Below are positions 1 to 7,442 of a DNA stretch of 12,136 nt, in pieces; position 1 is the first letter of the stretch; every line of letters begins with the position of its first letter. Location: NCBI GenBank assembly GCA_023437885.1, contig JAEZFH010000194.1, positions 1 to 12,136 of the forward strand. The letters run 5' to 3'. This stretch comes from Bacillota bacterium. Lineage in GTDB: Bacteria > Bacillota > Clostridia > Lachnospirales > Lachnospiraceae. The translations under genes were made by a program, and so were the position numbers. The notes under the pieces are model-generated. The model searched no databases. It saw only the letters and a program-made list of their open reading frames with translations, and was not told the origin of the DNA.

Positions 1-1
1 C

Positions 2-2536
2 CTTGCGCTTGCGAAGACTCTGGCAGAAGAAGGAATTGTAATGCTTAAGAATGAGAACCGGCTTCTGCCCCTGAAACAGGGGTCTCCGGTTGCCGTATTC
101 GGCCGTGCGCAGCTGCAAACCCTGATCGGAGGCTCAGGCTCGGGTGCAACTTCTTCCGAGGAGGCTACGGTTATTCTGGAGGAAGTGAAAAAAGCAGGAC
201 TGATACCGGTGGAAGCCCTGGAAAGCTACTACCGTACGGAGATATCCCGTTTGCTGGCAGAGGCTCCGGGAATCGAAGAAGCCCGTGCCGAGTTTGAGGG
301 TCTGATCAGCAGCGGTATGATTTATGAGATATTTGGACGCTATACCTCTCCGGCCCCGGAGTTCGAGCTTCCGGCTGTGCTGGTGGAAGAGACAGACCGG
401 GAGACGACAGCGCTTTGTATCATAGGCAGAGGGTCCGGAGGAGAAGAATGTGACCGCCGTGTGGAAGAGGATTATTACCTGACAAAATCCGAGCGGCAGA
501 TGGTGGATTTGGCAGCCGGGCATTTTGCCAGGGTGGTATTGGTATTAAATATTAACGGTTTTATTGATCTGGGCTGGATCAAAGAATATCCTTCCATCCA
601 GGCCGTATTATATATGGGAACGGCAGGAGAGCAGGGAGCAGCGGCCCTGGCTGGGATTTTGACCGGCCAGAGCTCACCCTCCGGAAAGCTGTCCGCCACG
701 GTGGCACACTCCTACGAGGATTATCCCTCTTCCCCTTACTTTGCTACGAATAAGGATGAACCCGGCACAATCCATACCTACAGGGATTATGGGCTGTCTG
801 CTGATGAAAATGGGAGTACCGGCTTTGAAAAAAGTCCGGTAGCATTGTATCAGGAAGGCATCTATGTGGGGTACCGTTATTTTGATACCTTTCATAAGGA
901 AGTGCTTTATCCTTTTGGATACGGGCTGTCCTATGCAGCTTTTCATCTGGAATACCTCTCTTCAGAGGAGGAAGATGAGAGCCTGATGCTGTCTGTCAGA
1001 GTCACGAATACCAGCAGAGAATATTCAGGAAAAGAAGTGGTGCAGATTTATGTAAGCGCACCGGAAGGCAGGATAGAGAAGCCGTATCAGGAGCTTATTG
1101 CGTATGGAAAGACAGCACTGCTGGCACCGGGGGAAAGTGAGATGCTGCGGCTGCGGCTTCCTTTTGCAGAACTGGCAGTATATGAGGAGGAAACTGCTTC
1201 TTATCAGATCGAAGAAGGGGATTATTATATCCGAATTGGCAATTCCTCCAGGAACACAAGGATTATCGGGAAGATTAAGGTTCCCCAAACGATTACCACA
1301 GCGGTATATAAGATCCGGCTGGGTATTAATCCTGTGAACAGGGGAAAGCTGGAGTTCTTAAGAAAGGGAGAGGGAAGCACCGGACATGATGCGGGAGAGG
1401 CAGAGGAGAAGGAGAAAGCAAAGCTTCTTTGTACCTTATCCCATCTGATGGTTTGCCGGCACACGCAGAAGGAAGCGGCAGATTTTGCTTCAGTACCTGC
1501 CACTGCAGGCACGCTTTTGGATGTAAAAGCCGGGAAGCTTTCTATGGAGAATTTTGTAGCACAGTTTTCTGTGGAAGAACTGGCAGTCCTGGTGAACGGT
1601 TATGGCCCCGGGCTTCCTTTCGGAGGACTGGGCAGCAGCTTTCCTCCCACGATAACATATGAGAGCGGAGAAGAGATAGCAGTCTGTACCCATCCCAGCG
1701 GTCTCGTCGGTTATGTCTCCCCGGCTCTTTCCCGATACGGTATTCCCTCCGTGCTCTACAAGGACGGTCCTGCCGGAGTACAGATGATTGCCTGGCCTAC
1801 GGGTATGTCAATGGCTTGTACCTTTAATCAAAAGCTGCTTTACGAATTCGGTCATGCGTGCGGGACGGAAGCTGAACTTCTCCAAGTGGACAGCTGGCTG
1901 GCTCCTGCTGTTAATATCCAAAGAAGTCCCATCGGCGGGCGTAATTTTGAATACTATTCCGAGGATCCCCGGCACACGGGTTATTGCGGTCTTGCCATAA
2001 CCCTGGGGGTGGAAGAAAATAATAAGGTCACCGCCTGTCCAAAGCATTTTGCCCTGAACGAGTGGGAGACCTACCGGCGGGGCAGCATCAAAAAATCCTA
2101 CGACGCTCTTGACTCTATTGTAGAAGAGCGGGCAGCCCGTGAGATCTATCTGAAGCCCTTTGAGATGATTGTCCGGGGCAGCAGGGTATCCACTATCATG
2201 ACCTCCTTTAATAAAATCAACGGAGTTTTTGCCGCAGGCAATCAGGAGCTGTGTATCGGCATACTGCGGGAGGAATGGGGATATCAAGGAATTGTAGTTA
2301 CGGACTGGGGTGATATGGACATCGTCGTTGACGGGGCGGATGCGGTTGCGGCAGGAAATGATATTATTATGCCGGGCGGACCGCCTGTGATTCGACAAGT
2401 ATTGCAGGGCTATCAGGAAGGCCGGTGCAGTATGGATGACCTGAGGAAAGCGGTATCGAATTTGCTGTATTTTGTTATGAACAGCGCAAGCTTTGAGAAT
2501 TACAGCAAGAAAAATGCATCCCATCCCCGAAGCTGA
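2..2536 (+). CDS. Glycoside hydrolase family 3 enzyme with permuted domain order (beta-glucosidase-like), 5' end outside window
   Basis: Probable retaining exo-glycosidase of family GH3, most likely a cytoplasmic beta-glucosidase or beta-xylosidase; the exact sugar cannot be read from sequence. The frame is open from base 2, and the residues before Met at base 41 (LALAKTLAEEGIV) belong to the family's conserved EGIVLLKN block, so the true start lies upstream. Counting from that Met: the (alpha/beta)6 sandwich domain covers about 1-300, ending in PFGYGLSY; a fibronectin-III-like domain about 310-405; the TIM-barrel catalytic domain about 520-825. This is the reverse of classical GH3 order and matches the permuted type known from Ruminococcus and Butyrivibrio enzymes. 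Visible site residues are D575 (KDGPAGVQ), R634 (GGRNFEYYSEDP), K668/H669 (KHFALNEWE) and the expected nucleophile D755 (VVTDWGD). The acid/base is probably E135 or E136 in SGGEECDR. No signal peptide can be assessed. A terminator follows at 2626. Confidence 0.93.
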   Translation, partial: LALAKTLAEEGIVMLKNENRLLPLKQGSPVAVFGRAQLQTLIGGSGSGATSSEEATVILEEVKKAGLIPVEALESYYRTEISRLLAEAPGIEEARAEFEGLISSGMIYEIFGRYTSPAPEFELPAVLVEETDRETTALCIIGRGSGGEECDRRVEEDYYLTKSERQMVDLAAGHFARVVLVLNINGFIDLGWIKEYPSIQAVLYMGTAGEQGAAALAGILTGQSSPSGKLSATVAHSYEDYPSSPYFATNKDEPGTIHTYRDYGLSADENGSTGFEKSPVALYQEGIYVGYRYFDTFHKEVLYPFGYGLSYAAFHLEYLSSEEEDESLMLSVRVTNTSREYSGKEVVQIYVSAPEGRIEKPYQELIAYGKTALLAPGESEMLRLRLPFAELAVYEEETASYQIEEGDYYIRIGNSSRNTRIIGKIKVPQTITTAVYKIRLGINPVNRGKLEFLRKGEGSTGHDAGEAEEKEKAKLLCTLSHLMVCRHTQKEAADFASVPATAGTLLDVKAGKLSMENFVAQFSVEELAVLVNGYGPGLPFGGLGSSFPPTITYESGEEIAVCTHPSGLVGYVSPALSRYGIPSVLYKDGPAGVQMIAWPTGMSMACTFNQKLLYEFGHACGTEAELLQVDSWLAPAVNIQRSPIGGRNFEYYSEDPRHTGYCGLAITLGVEENNKVTACPKHFALNEWETYRRGSIKKSYDALDSIVEERAAREIYLKPFEMIVRGSRVSTIMTSFNKINGVFAAGNQELCIGILREEWGYQGIVVTDWGDMDIVVDGADAVAAGNDIIMPGGPPVIRQVLQGYQEGRCSMDDLRKAVSNLLYFVMNSASFENYSKKNASHPRS

Positions 2537-2618
2537 TACGATGGAACGGATTCGCATTTCCACACAGACACAAATGATTGCGGATGAGATTATCGCCGCC
2601 GAGCTAATCTATATTTAG
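2514..2618 (+). other. Short open frame, possible gene remnant overlapping the GH3 end
   Basis: A 34-residue frame begins at ATG 2514 inside the last codons of the GH3 gene, in another frame, and ends at TAG 2616-2618 just before the terminator. The part from a second ATG at 2541 reads like protein (MERIRISTQTQMIADEIIAA). No good ribosome binding site precedes either ATG. It could be the tail of an older gene lost when the padR/reductase cassette arrived, or chance. I do not recognise a family. Confidence 0.25.
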
Positions 2619-2625
2619 GCATAGA

Positions 2626-2664
2626 GAATGCCAGACACTTGATTTGTGTCTGGCATTCCGTTTT
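2626..2664 (+). terminator. Rho-independent terminator after the GH3 gene
   Basis: A perfect 13-bp stem (GAATGCCAGACAC at 2626-2638 with its complement at 2646-2658) has a 7-base loop and is followed by CGTTTTA. The T run is short, but stem strength and position, 90 bases after the GH3 stop and between convergent genes, support a terminator. It may also stop transcripts from the reductase on the other strand, though no T run is seen on that side. Confidence 0.8.
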
Positions 2665-2702
2665 ACTGTTATGGGCAAAGCCTCCGAGCCAATCAGCACT
2701 CG

Positions 2703-3407
2703 TCAAAGAGCTTCTTCAGCTTTTGGTAATTCCCAAGAAGCATCCGCCATTTTCTCAAACACATCGCGAGGAAATAACGGCTCAGAAAGTCGCATGCCCG
2801 TTTCAGACTGAATCCCTCCTGCGGCATACTCTGCCCCTGCGCGGCGAACGACTTCCAAATATGTATCCGTACGACCTTTCAGCTCCGGTACACGGAAAAG
2901 CTCTCCTTGCCCGGAAAAAAGGCTGGTGTAATTACCACTCCCAAAAAAGTGGTCAAACATGGAGGTGACGGCGTCAAAATTTCCTTTCGACGTCCAAAAA
3001 CCACAAGTTGAAATTACAATATGCTTTTGGTGGGTTAAGTCATACCTTGCCAGATGGCCTCCACTTTCATTTCCCTCTGCCATAAAGGGGAAATTCAAGG
3101 GAAGTTGGCGGTCGATCAGGTTTTTTAGCCCACTAGGAACGTTAAAGTAGTAAAGTGGAAACGACCAAATAATTATATCGGCGGCAATTATTTTGGAGAG
3201 AATTTCATCCATTCCATCCTTTATGACACACTTTCCTGGTGTCGTATGCCAACAGGCAAAGCAGCCTAAGCAAGCCTTTATATCTGCTTTTGATACATCA
3301 ACAATCTCTGCATCTGACCATCCGGCTCCGTCCAAAAAGGCGCGTGTCAAGCACATGGTATTGCTACGTTCGCTTTTTGGCGAACCGTTCAAAACTAAAA
3401 TTTTCAT
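2703..3407 (-). CDS. Flavodoxin-fold NAD(P)H-dependent oxidoreductase (FMN reductase family)
   Basis: Predicted cytoplasmic FMN-dependent oxidoreductase of 234 residues that would use NAD(P)H to reduce a quinone, nitro, azo or other electron-poor compound; the substrate is unknown. The N-terminal MKILVLNGSPKSERSNT is the beta1-loop that binds the FMN phosphate. Residues about 46-62 hold a cysteine cluster (CLGCFACWHTTPGKC) typical of the iron-sulfur-flavoprotein-like branch, although cluster binding is not certain. SFPLYYFNVPSGLKNLIDR (about 82-100) is the second conserved flavin-site block. The ATG start is well placed: GGAGGAG lies in the last codons of the upstream padR gene, and the ATG overlaps that gene's TGA (ATGA), so translation is probably coupled. 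The partner regulator suggests induction by a small toxic or redox-active molecule. Family call is firm; substrate is not. Confidence 0.9.
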   Translation of the reverse strand: MKILVLNGSPKSERSNTMCLTRAFLDGAGWSDAEIVDVSKADIKACLGCFACWHTTPGKCVIKDGMDEILSKIIAADIIIWSFPLYYFNVPSGLKNLIDRQLPLNFPFMAEGNESGGHLARYDLTHQKHIVISTCGFWTSKGNFDAVTSMFDHFFGSGNYTSLFSGQGELFRVPELKGRTDTYLEVVRRAGAEYAAGGIQSETGMRLSEPLFPRDVFEKMADASWELPKAEEAL

Positions 3408-3961
3408 AGATTCTCCTCCAAAATAGTGATTGCTTTATCTGCCCAATGAAAACCTGCGTCGTAGAACGCTTCGCCGTAAAGGATAGAAATATCCCAGAAT
3501 TTTGATTTTTTTTTATCGCTCACCATAGCACTATATTCAGAGCTTGCAGCATAGGCAGCCCTTAGTGACTCCTTGCTTTCAAAGCACTTTTGACGATATG
3601 CCCGGAGCATTTGAAGCGATTGTTCAGTGCTTGTTTCTCCGGCGAAGAAAATACGCATTAGAAATGCGCTCTTAACACGCATTGCGTCGGCAATATCTAA
3701 CTCAGGCAGTGATAGCCAGTTCGCAAGTTCTTGTTTTCCGCTGTTCGTTATGGTGTATACTCTTTTGTTAGGTTTTTCCGTTTGTATAATGCGCTCACTA
3801 ATTAACCAGCCGCACCGTTCCATGGCATCCAGCTCACGATAAACCTGACTAGTCTTTGCCTGCCAGAAAAACGAAAGAGAAGCCTTAAACGCCTTATCCA
3901 GTTCATATCCTGTCATTGAGCCGTAATTCAAGAGACCCAACAGACCATGTTTAAGTGACAT
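3404..3961 (-). CDS. PadR-family transcriptional regulator
   Basis: A 185-residue winged-helix regulator. The N-terminal half (MSLKHGLLGLLNYGSMTGYE, then YRELDAMERCGWL and KRVYTIT) is the PadR DNA-binding domain; the C-terminal half (about 95-185) is the helical dimerisation domain of the longer PadR subfamily. These proteins usually repress themselves and a neighbouring detoxification or efflux gene until a phenolic or drug-like ligand binds. I chose ATG 3961 over an in-frame ATG at 3982: GGAGG sits seven bases before 3961, the upstream ATG lies inside that ribosome binding site, and the family normally begins at MSLKHG. The gene overlaps the reductase by four bases and is first in a two-gene operon behind a consensus promoter at 3997-4025. 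The reductase is the likely regulated target. Confidence 0.92.
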   Translation of the reverse strand: MSLKHGLLGLLNYGSMTGYELDKAFKASLSFFWQAKTSQVYRELDAMERCGWLISERIIQTEKPNKRVYTITNSGKQELANWLSLPELDIADAMRVKSAFLMRIFFAGETSTEQSLQMLRAYRQKCFESKESLRAAYAASSEYSAMVSDKKKSKFWDISILYGEAFYDAGFHWADKAITILEENL

Positions 3962-3985
3962 ACGAATACCTCCATCTTTCAATAT

Positions 3986-3997
3986 TCAATAAGTTGA
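3986..3997. promoter_or_regulatory. Candidate PadR operator (small inverted repeat)
   Basis: TCAA-TAAG-TTGA is a short inverted repeat between the -10 box and the padR ribosome binding site, where a self-repressing PadR protein would block transcription start. The arms are only four bases, so this is suggestive at best. Confidence 0.25.
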
Positions 3998-4025
3998 TTA
4001 TATAACGAAGTGAATATAGTGTCAA
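3997..4025 (-). promoter_or_regulatory. Consensus sigma-A promoter for padR-reductase operon
   Basis: On the - strand TTGACA (4020-4025) and TATAAT (3997-4002) are separated by exactly 17 bases. All twelve bases match consensus, about 35 bases before the padR start codon. Such a strong promoter fits a gene normally held off by a repressor. Confidence 0.88.
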
Positions 4026-4100
4026 TATCAAGTTCCGGCCGCTTCATGGCTACACGCAGCAGGTAGATGTCTGCTTCAACTTTGTAGGCAGGGTTTTGGG

Positions 4101-4137
4101 CAAGAGAAAAGCCGTAGGACCTAAAAAGTCCTACGGC
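4101..4137 (-). terminator. Rho-independent terminator for the solute-binding lipoprotein gene
   Basis: Read on the - strand, GCCGTAGGAC and GTCCTACGGC (4128-4137 and 4111-4120) form a perfect 10-bp GC-rich stem with a seven-base T-rich loop, followed directly by TTTTCTCTT. It lies about 170 bases after the lipoprotein stop codon. It also falls inside the open frame of the gene remnant described at 3979-4161. Confidence 0.75.
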
Positions 4138-4251
4138 AAATCTTAATAGCAGAAAACATCCTTATGAGAGTTCCCCACACAGCAGTTTCTTCCTTTTAAG
4201 GTGAAGAAAAGGTTGGGTATAATTCCGGATTGCCATATCTGAGGCTGTGTA

Positions 4252-4318
4252 CAGGGATAGGCTGCAGCCGGATAACGCCAGTATCCCTGATTTCATCGGA
4301 ATGGTTCGTTATTCCGAT
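4252..4318. repeat. Two adjacent inverted repeats at the lipoprotein gene's 3' end
   Basis: CAGGGATA (4252-4259) pairs with TATCCCTG (4282-4289); its loop contains the self-complementary GGCTGCAGCC (4260-4269). Next to it ATCGGAAT (4295-4302) pairs with ATTCCGAT (4311-4318) across an eight-base loop that includes most of the lipoprotein TAA. Neither is followed by a T run, so they may stabilise the mRNA end rather than terminate. The rest of 4162-4308 shows no gene I can support. Confidence 0.5.
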
Positions 4319-6498
4319 AAATATACATTCAGTTTTTCAATCACCGCATCTGCCGCAGCTTCTGCGGAGAGTGTCCCGGTGAAGAATTCTCCGGCGTTTT
4401 CTTTGATTGCGGCAGCAATGTGATCGTCCGAAAGCACTCTATTGGTCACAGAGGAGCAAATTCTCACGAGATCTTCAATCTGTTGCTGATCCGGGGCCTC
4501 AAGAGCAAGGAAGGTTGAGCTTCCGCCATCATTGGTGATTGAGGTTCCTACGGAATAATTGCTTCGATCCAGCAGGGCACCGGCAGCCATTGCCTTTGAG
4601 TTAATCGGGAAACCGTCGTATAGATCATTCTTTTGGACTTCTTCCGATAATACCGTAAGAAGAAATTCCTGTCCCAGTTCAGGCTGTGTGCTTTTGGTAC
4701 TGATTCCGAGCTCACAGCTGGGGCTGAAGGAGTTCTCGAAGGAGGTATAAGAACCCTTGACATGTTTGGTCATACCGAATGGGAATATGGAATCAAGGAA
4801 GCTCTTTGAGGTAGACAGAGCTAAATATTCACCAGAGGGCAGGTTCCAGACATTGTTGCCGCGAACAGTGGCATTGTCATAACTTTCAAGGATTTGGCAG
4901 CGGTCACCGACGAGCTTTAACGCCTGGAGAGTTTGAAGCAGGTTATCTTTGCTGATTTTACCGTCAGGGCTTAACAGGGAGTTGATTTCATAGGGAAGGA
5001 AGAGGTCGATCAGATCATCCAAGGTCAGTGAACCGAACATGGGAGTATTCGTGGCAGAGGCGTACTCTGCCAGGGCCTCAAGGGTATTTAGGCGGTTCAC
5101 ATCCCCATTGGTACCAAACAGCATATTAACTCCGAACCGGGCGGGTATTCGGTAGATGCTGCCGCCCTCACCGCGATAATTATCCATAATGTTTTTATAA
5201 AGAGTACCGTCGTCAATCATCGGCTGCAGCAGGCCTCCCAGATCTGTCAAAACTCCTTTTTCAATCAGGGAATCCGCTGGTAATCCGTCCAGAACAAGAA
5301 TATCATAATTGCTTCCGGCCAAAAGCTCGGTATTCAGAGCACGGATATAATCTTCCTTTACCGCTGCATCTGCGGACGCGTATTCTTCCTTTGACATGGC
5401 AATGGTAAAATTCACACGGACATCGGTATGCGTTTGCTGGAAAATGGCAGCAGCCTGCCTCAAGGTAGAGTTATCTGTGAGAGAATAGATATTCAATTCG
5501 TTGGAAGGAGAGGTATCCACTGTCTCATCAAAGGTATACTGCATCATGGAATTGCCGGTATCACTCTGAAACAAAACATAATAGTTGCCGGAGGCGTCAG
5601 CCACAAATCCGGTACTCCACATCGTAGGCATCGCCAAAGAGGTCAGAGTGCCGTCAAGTACACAGTTCCATAAAGAGGTGTTTTCCTCCAGTTTAAAAAT
5701 CCCGTCTGCATTGCAAAGAAGGAGATCCTTACCGTTGTAATCCGCATACATGCTGGATTCCAGTGTGGACTCAAAGGGATAATTGCTGCTGTCGGAAAGG
5801 CTGGTATCATATACCACCATACTTTTAATCCTATTGTTGTCATCCTGCTCTCCGAGGATGAGCTTTGTTCCCGAGGAGAACAAAAAGTCCGTGGAATAAC
5901 GATACTCGGAGAGGGTGTAAGACAGCTTCTGGTCCGCACTGTCGTAAAGGTTAACCTCTCCGCTGTAGTTTAGGGCAGCCAGGGTGCCGTCCTCAAGGAG
6001 TGCTACCATAGAGGGGAAAGTGTAAGATCCAGAGGCTGGATCACGCTCATCCCAGCCTTCCGGATGTAAGACCTCATAAGTGGTCCCATCCTTGGAGCAT
6101 ATCAGATTGGCTTTCATATCATTGTCAATCAGCTCATAATAAAACAGATACTGATAACCATTGGTAGCTTCCATAACTTGCGGGCGGTAGGTCCAACCCC
6201 GGGGCAGGGAAGGAAGCGCCTGAAGCCATGCAGGGGTAGCTTCTGTCCAGCTTCCGTCATCCTCCAGCTGATAACCGGTAATGGCAAAGGGGGTTTCGCT
6301 ATAGCTGTAAAGGAAGGGTTTCTGATCCTTTTTGGTCAGTTGGAGAGAGGCATTGGCTGCTTCTGCCGGAAGGGAAAGATTTTTTTCAATATATCTGCCC
6401 TTCAGACGGTTGCTGGTATCCTCAGAAGCTTTTTGGCTGCAGCCGTAAAGGATGCAGCAGAATATAAGTATTAAATACAGGACATGCTTTCGTTTCAT
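4309..6498 (-). CDS. Extracellular solute-binding lipoprotein with propeller-like N-terminal half (ABC importer, family 1 type)
   Basis: Predicted surface lipoprotein that captures a ligand for an ABC importer. Residues 1-19 form a lipoprotein signal (basic MKRK, hydrophobic core, LYGC box) with lipidated Cys20. From about 333 the chain shows the start of an extracellular solute-binding domain (ELNIYSLTDNSTLRQAAAIF, then SNYDILVLDGLPADSLIEKG and IYRIPARFGVNMLFG), running to the end. Residues about 45-325 are extra: short beta-rich units such as EDGTLAALNYSGEVNLYD and DASGNYYVLF, which look like propeller blades. At 729 residues it is far longer than the usual 400-450. AAAGGAGT precedes the ATG by six to seven bases. 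It is transcribed alone and divergently from the two-component system; the permeases at 9034-10743 are its likely partners. The ligand is unknown; a carbohydrate is a guess from the family. Confidence 0.85.
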   Translation of the reverse strand: MKRKHVLYLILIFCCILYGCSQKASEDTSNRLKGRYIEKNLSLPAEAANASLQLTKKDQKPFLYSYSETPFAITGYQLEDDGSWTEATPAWLQALPSLPRGWTYRPQVMEATNGYQYLFYYELIDNDMKANLICSKDGTTYEVLHPEGWDERDPASGSYTFPSMVALLEDGTLAALNYSGEVNLYDSADQKLSYTLSEYRYSTDFLFSSGTKLILGEQDDNNRIKSMVVYDTSLSDSSNYPFESTLESSMYADYNGKDLLLCNADGIFKLEENTSLWNCVLDGTLTSLAMPTMWSTGFVADASGNYYVLFQSDTGNSMMQYTFDETVDTSPSNELNIYSLTDNSTLRQAAAIFQQTHTDVRVNFTIAMSKEEYASADAAVKEDYIRALNTELLAGSNYDILVLDGLPADSLIEKGVLTDLGGLLQPMIDDGTLYKNIMDNYRGEGGSIYRIPARFGVNMLFGTNGDVNRLNTLEALAEYASATNTPMFGSLTLDDLIDLFLPYEINSLLSPDGKISKDNLLQTLQALKLVGDRCQILESYDNATVRGNNVWNLPSGEYLALSTSKSFLDSIFPFGMTKHVKGSYTSFENSFSPSCELGISTKSTQPELGQEFLLTVLSEEVQKNDLYDGFPINSKAMAAGALLDRSNYSVGTSITNDGGSSTFLALEAPDQQQIEDLVRICSSVTNRVLSDDHIAAAIKENAGEFFTGTLSAEAAADAVIEKLNVYLSE

Positions 6499-6546
6499 TT
6501 CTTACTCCTTTCATTCTGCCTAAAATGATTTGCACTGCAGCATCTA

Positions 6547-6594
6547 AAAGTTACAGTTTTGCCTTCGCCCAGCCACAGGCTGAACTGTAACTTT
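6547..6594. promoter_or_regulatory. Long inverted repeat in the lipoprotein/regulator divergent region
   Basis: AAAGTTACAGTT (6547-6558) and AACTGTAACTTT (6583-6594) are a perfect 12-bp inverted repeat with a 24-base interior that holds a second small hairpin (CAGCC-ACA-GGCTG, 6570-6582). It lies about 50 bases upstream of the lipoprotein start, so it would fold in that gene's mRNA leader. On that strand it is followed by TTAGATG, a weak T run at most. It could be an operator or leader structure. Confidence 0.5.
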
Positions 6595-6613
6595 ATAATA
6601 ATGAACGCTTTTC

Positions 6614-6648
6614 TGTATGTTGCAATAATCATACAAATATGTTATAAA
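6614..6648 (+). promoter_or_regulatory. Candidate promoter for the two-component operon, with overlapping inverted repeat
   Basis: TTGCAA (6620-6625), 17 bases, TATAAA (6643-6648) is a reasonable sigma-A promoter about 110 bases before the response regulator start. The -35 box sits inside an inverted repeat TGTATG (6614-6619) / CATACA (6630-6635). TTGCAA is self-complementary, so it could also act as a -35 for the opposite strand, 19 bases from TATTAT (6595-6600) toward the lipoprotein gene. This is a weaker guess. Confidence 0.5.
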
Positions 6649-6758
6649 ATGCTTATCTCTAACCAACCTTAAAAAAAGAAGGATTTGTAAAATAAATAAT
6701 TGAAATACCTTGCGGCCGGGAGCAGAAAGGTCTCCGGCGATGAAAGGAGCTGTCGTGA

Positions 6759-7430
6759 ATGTATCTTCTGATCGTAGAGGACGATAAAGATTTATGCTCA
6801 ATCCTGGAGTACCGGTTGAAGAAAAACAATATTGAAGTGGATTTTTGTCATGATGGGGGAGACGCTCTGTTCTATGCAAATAAGCAGACCTATGACATTA
6901 TTATATTGGACCGGATGCTTCCCGGGGTGGATGGATTGACCATTCTTGAGAGGCTTCGCAGGCAGAATATCACAACACCGGTTATCATGGTAACGGCGAT
7001 GGATACCTTGAAAAACCGGATCGAGGGTCTGGATACCGGAGCGGACGATTATCTGACCAAACCCTTTGATGTCGAAGAACTCCTGGCAAGAATACGGGCT
7101 TTGGCAAGAAGACCGGCAAAAATTGAGAATTTTGAGCAGCTGCAATTTTCTGATTTTATACTCAATGCGGGAACCATGCAATTGGTAAAAGGGAAGGAAA
7201 TCTGCAGCCTGTCCAAAAGAGAAGGGGATCTTTTGAGTTTCTTTATCAAGAATAAAGGGCAGATACTGACCCGTGACATGCTGCTGAACCGGGTCTGGGG
7301 AGCCGATAGCTTTGTTACGGATGGAAATCTGGATAATTTCATCTGCTTTCTTCGGAAACGCCTGAAATCGATACATAGTCATGCAACAATCAAAACAGTC
7401 CGGGGGATCGGCTATCAACTGGAGGAATAG
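6759..7430 (+). CDS. OmpR/PhoB-family DNA-binding response regulator
   Basis: A 223-residue cytoplasmic regulator that would be phosphorylated by the kinase encoded next to it and then bind promoters. The receiver domain (about 1-115) has the acidic pair D8/D9, phosphoacceptor D51 in ILDRMLPG, T79 in MVTAMD and K101 in YLTKPFD. A winged-helix domain of OmpR type follows (about 128-222; SLSKREGDLLSFF, RDMLLNRVWG, FLRKRLKS, TVRGIGYQLEE). All expected key residues are present and the length is normal. AAGGAG lies nine bases before the ATG. The long leader from 6649 contains a small hairpin (GCCGG/CCGGC, about 6713-6739). The kinase gene begins 12 bases after its stop, so the two are one operon. 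Likely targets are the divergent lipoprotein gene and the downstream permeases, by position only. Confidence 0.95.
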   Translation: MYLLIVEDDKDLCSILEYRLKKNNIEVDFCHDGGDALFYANKQTYDIIILDRMLPGVDGLTILERLRRQNITTPVIMVTAMDTLKNRIEGLDTGADDYLTKPFDVEELLARIRALARRPAKIENFEQLQFSDFILNAGTMQLVKGKEICSLSKREGDLLSFFIKNKGQILTRDMLLNRVWGADSFVTDGNLDNFICFLRKRLKSIHSHATIKTVRGIGYQLEE

Positions 7431-7442
7431 AGGAGGTGCCCT

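Larger units (their letters stand above)
3979..4161 (-). pseudogene. Probable 3' remnant of an unknown gene upstream of padR
   Basis: The - strand frame from 4161 (just after a TAA) to TGA at 3979-3981 is open for 60 codons. Its latter part reads like a genuine protein C-terminus, with balanced codons and segments such as NPAYKVEADIYLLRVAMK and RPELDIDTIFTSLYNQLIEY. There is no start codon or ribosome binding site at its head, so it looks 5'-truncated, perhaps near the hairpin at 4111-4137. The padR promoter lies within its last codons. VGLFRSYGF faintly recalls an acetyltransferase motif, but I do not assign a family. Confidence 0.45.

Noticed and set aside
1808..2563. 251-codon open frame on the - strand under the GH3 gene
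   Set aside because: It lies opposite the strongly conserved GH3 catalytic domain, has no family-like motif, and its composition is that of an antisense frame.
3962..3982. Upstream ATG start for padR at 3982
   Set aside because: That ATG runs directly into the GGAGG sequence that serves ATG 3961, and adds residues not typical of the family.
6798..7418. 206-codon open frame on the - strand under the response regulator
   Set aside because: The + strand encodes an intact OmpR-type regulator with all key residues; the antisense frame has no motif or ribosome binding site.
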